From Bombus terrestris (taxonomy: Eukaryota; Arthropoda; Insecta; Hymenoptera; Apidae), in contig NC_063276.1 in the NCBI RefSeq assembly GCF_910591885.1, forward strand, positions 11,346,001-11,410,000: a stretch of DNA of 64,000 nucleotides, given 5' to 3'. Within the stretch, counting starts at the first letter, position 1; the number at the start of each line of letters is the position of its first letter. The notes beneath the pieces were generated by a model that was given only the letters and a program-made list of their open reading frames with translations, had not been told where the DNA came from and ran no database searches. Of the stretch, positions 63,637-64,000 are shown piece after piece. The translations under genes were made by a program, and so were the position numbers.

Positions 63637-64000
63637 TTAGGAATAGACAAAAAAAAAGATTAATTACTGACTTTACCTTTGTTTTCCATAAGTGACAGAT
63701 CACGATCTGCTTTCATAAACACAGGATGAAGTATAAAAAGAATCAGATTTTAAAAGGTGGAGATGTCAGACGTTTTCAGTTTTAGGAATAGACACAAAAA
63801 AAGATTAGTTACTGACTTTACCTTTGCTCTCCATAAGTGACAGATCACGATCTGCTTTCATAAACACAGGATGAAGTATAAAAAGGATCAGATTTTAAAA
63901 GCTGGAGATGTCAGACCTTGTAAGTTTTAGGACTAGACAAAAAAGAAGTTTAATTATTGACTTTATCTTTGTTCTCCATAAGTGACAGATCACGATCCGC
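63637..64000. repeat. Return of the 61,030-61,393 block (shift 2607 bp, 18 monomers)
   Basis: GATAGACACAAAAAAAG-type markers (GACACAAAAA at 61184 and 63791), CTTTGTTTTCC, CTTTGCTCTCC, CCTTGTAAG and TAGGACTAGAC recur in the same order to the last base of the window. The shift equals the sum of the 1014-bp and 1593-bp spacings seen nearby. A further higher-order unit therefore probably continues beyond the window. Confidence 0.7.

Larger units (their letters stand above)
1..64000. repeat. Satellite DNA array, ~144.6-bp monomer, ~440 head-to-tail copies
   Basis: The segment GTTCTCC and its variants recur every 144-146 bases from position 12 to position 63971, always on the + strand. Neighbouring monomers differ by scattered substitutions and by the length of one A-run; larger indels are almost absent. 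Longer shifts confirm the period: 6503 bp over 45 monomers, 2462 over 17, 2168 over 15 and 1592 over 11, giving 144.5-144.8 bp each. Base composition is about 32% G+C in one hand-counted monomer. The array has no flank inside the window, so its true length is unknown. No stretch over 300 bases holds anything other than this satellite. Arrays of this size and homogeneity are typical of eukaryotic centromeric or pericentromeric heterochromatin; that location is inference. I do not recognise the family and cannot assign a taxon. Confidence 0.99.
38102..64000. repeat. Right zone: right-type monomer subfamilies
   Basis: Monomers here are marked by CATATATG with CACAATCTG, CCTTGTAAG, GCATGAGATGTCAGATGC, TTAGACGCTGG, GCTGCCAG, GTTGTCCAC, GATCCGC and CTTTGCTC. 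The left-type TTCGCCAC, CTGATTTTAAATGCTGG and CAGTTTCAGG monomers were not seen after about 36.3 kb. Higher-order structure is stronger than in the left zone, with a recurring cassette and a triplicated 17-monomer unit. No genes or foreign insertions were found. Confidence 0.8.

Noticed and set aside
1..64000. CRISPR-like regular repetition
   Set aside because: The whole 144-145 bp unit is repeated and there are no unique spacers. CRISPR repeats are short and separated by distinct spacers.
1..64000. Telomere repeats, tRNA, rRNA, LTR or other retroelement sequence
   Set aside because: I read both ends and the duplication junctions for non-satellite sequence and saw none. No telomeric hexamers, tRNA box pairs, target-site duplications or long terminal repeats were found.

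Overview
The whole 64 kb window is one uninterrupted head-to-tail tandem array of an AT-rich satellite DNA. It enters and leaves the window in mid-array. The monomer is 144-146 bp, usually 144 or 145, with about 32% G+C when one typical monomer is counted by hand. All monomers I read lie in the same orientation, giving about 440 copies. I found no gene, RNA gene, transposable element, inversion or non-satellite spacer. The longest open frames are about 60 codons and are chance products of the repeat. An array of this kind fits (peri)centromeric or other constitutive heterochromatin of a eukaryote in a long-read assembly. I do not recognise the satellite family, and the sequence alone does not let me name the species.

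Each monomer reads, in order: a CTTTGTTCTCC segment; a variable block (CACATGTG, CATAAGTG, CATAAGCG or CATATATG); a 14-bp dyad CAGATC-AC/TC-GATCTG; CTTTCAGAAACA; a TATAAAAAG box; GATCAGATTTTAAAAGCTGGA; a GTCAGACG block; GTTTTAGGAA; a run of 6-11 A; then TTTAATTATTGAC. Subfamilies are defined by linked variants of these blocks.

Layout. Positions 1 to about 28,790 hold left-type monomers, including those with TTCGCCAC, CTGATTTTAAATGCTGG or CAGTTTCAGG. About 38,100-64,000 holds right-type monomers with CATATATG plus CACAATCTG, CCTTGTAAG, GCATGAGATG or TTAGACGCTGG. The stretch 25,045-38,101 is a recent 6,503-bp (45-monomer) tandem duplication that carries the left-to-right changeover twice.

Higher-order structure is layered. 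There are tandem duplications of 7 monomers (5.1-6.9 kb, 23.2-25.0 kb, 61.3-63.2 kb), 11 monomers (18.5-21.7 kb, 40.5-43.5 kb) and 15 monomers (12.1-16.5 kb). A triplicated 17-monomer unit lies at 52.7-59.6 kb. A roughly 9-monomer cassette recurs about eight times between 40 and 58 kb. Every shift is a near-integer number of monomers, as expected from in-register unequal exchange or replication slippage. One complex non-register event is visible, a small template-switch-like scar near 15,105. Coordinates of block edges were derived by eye and may be off by a few bases.
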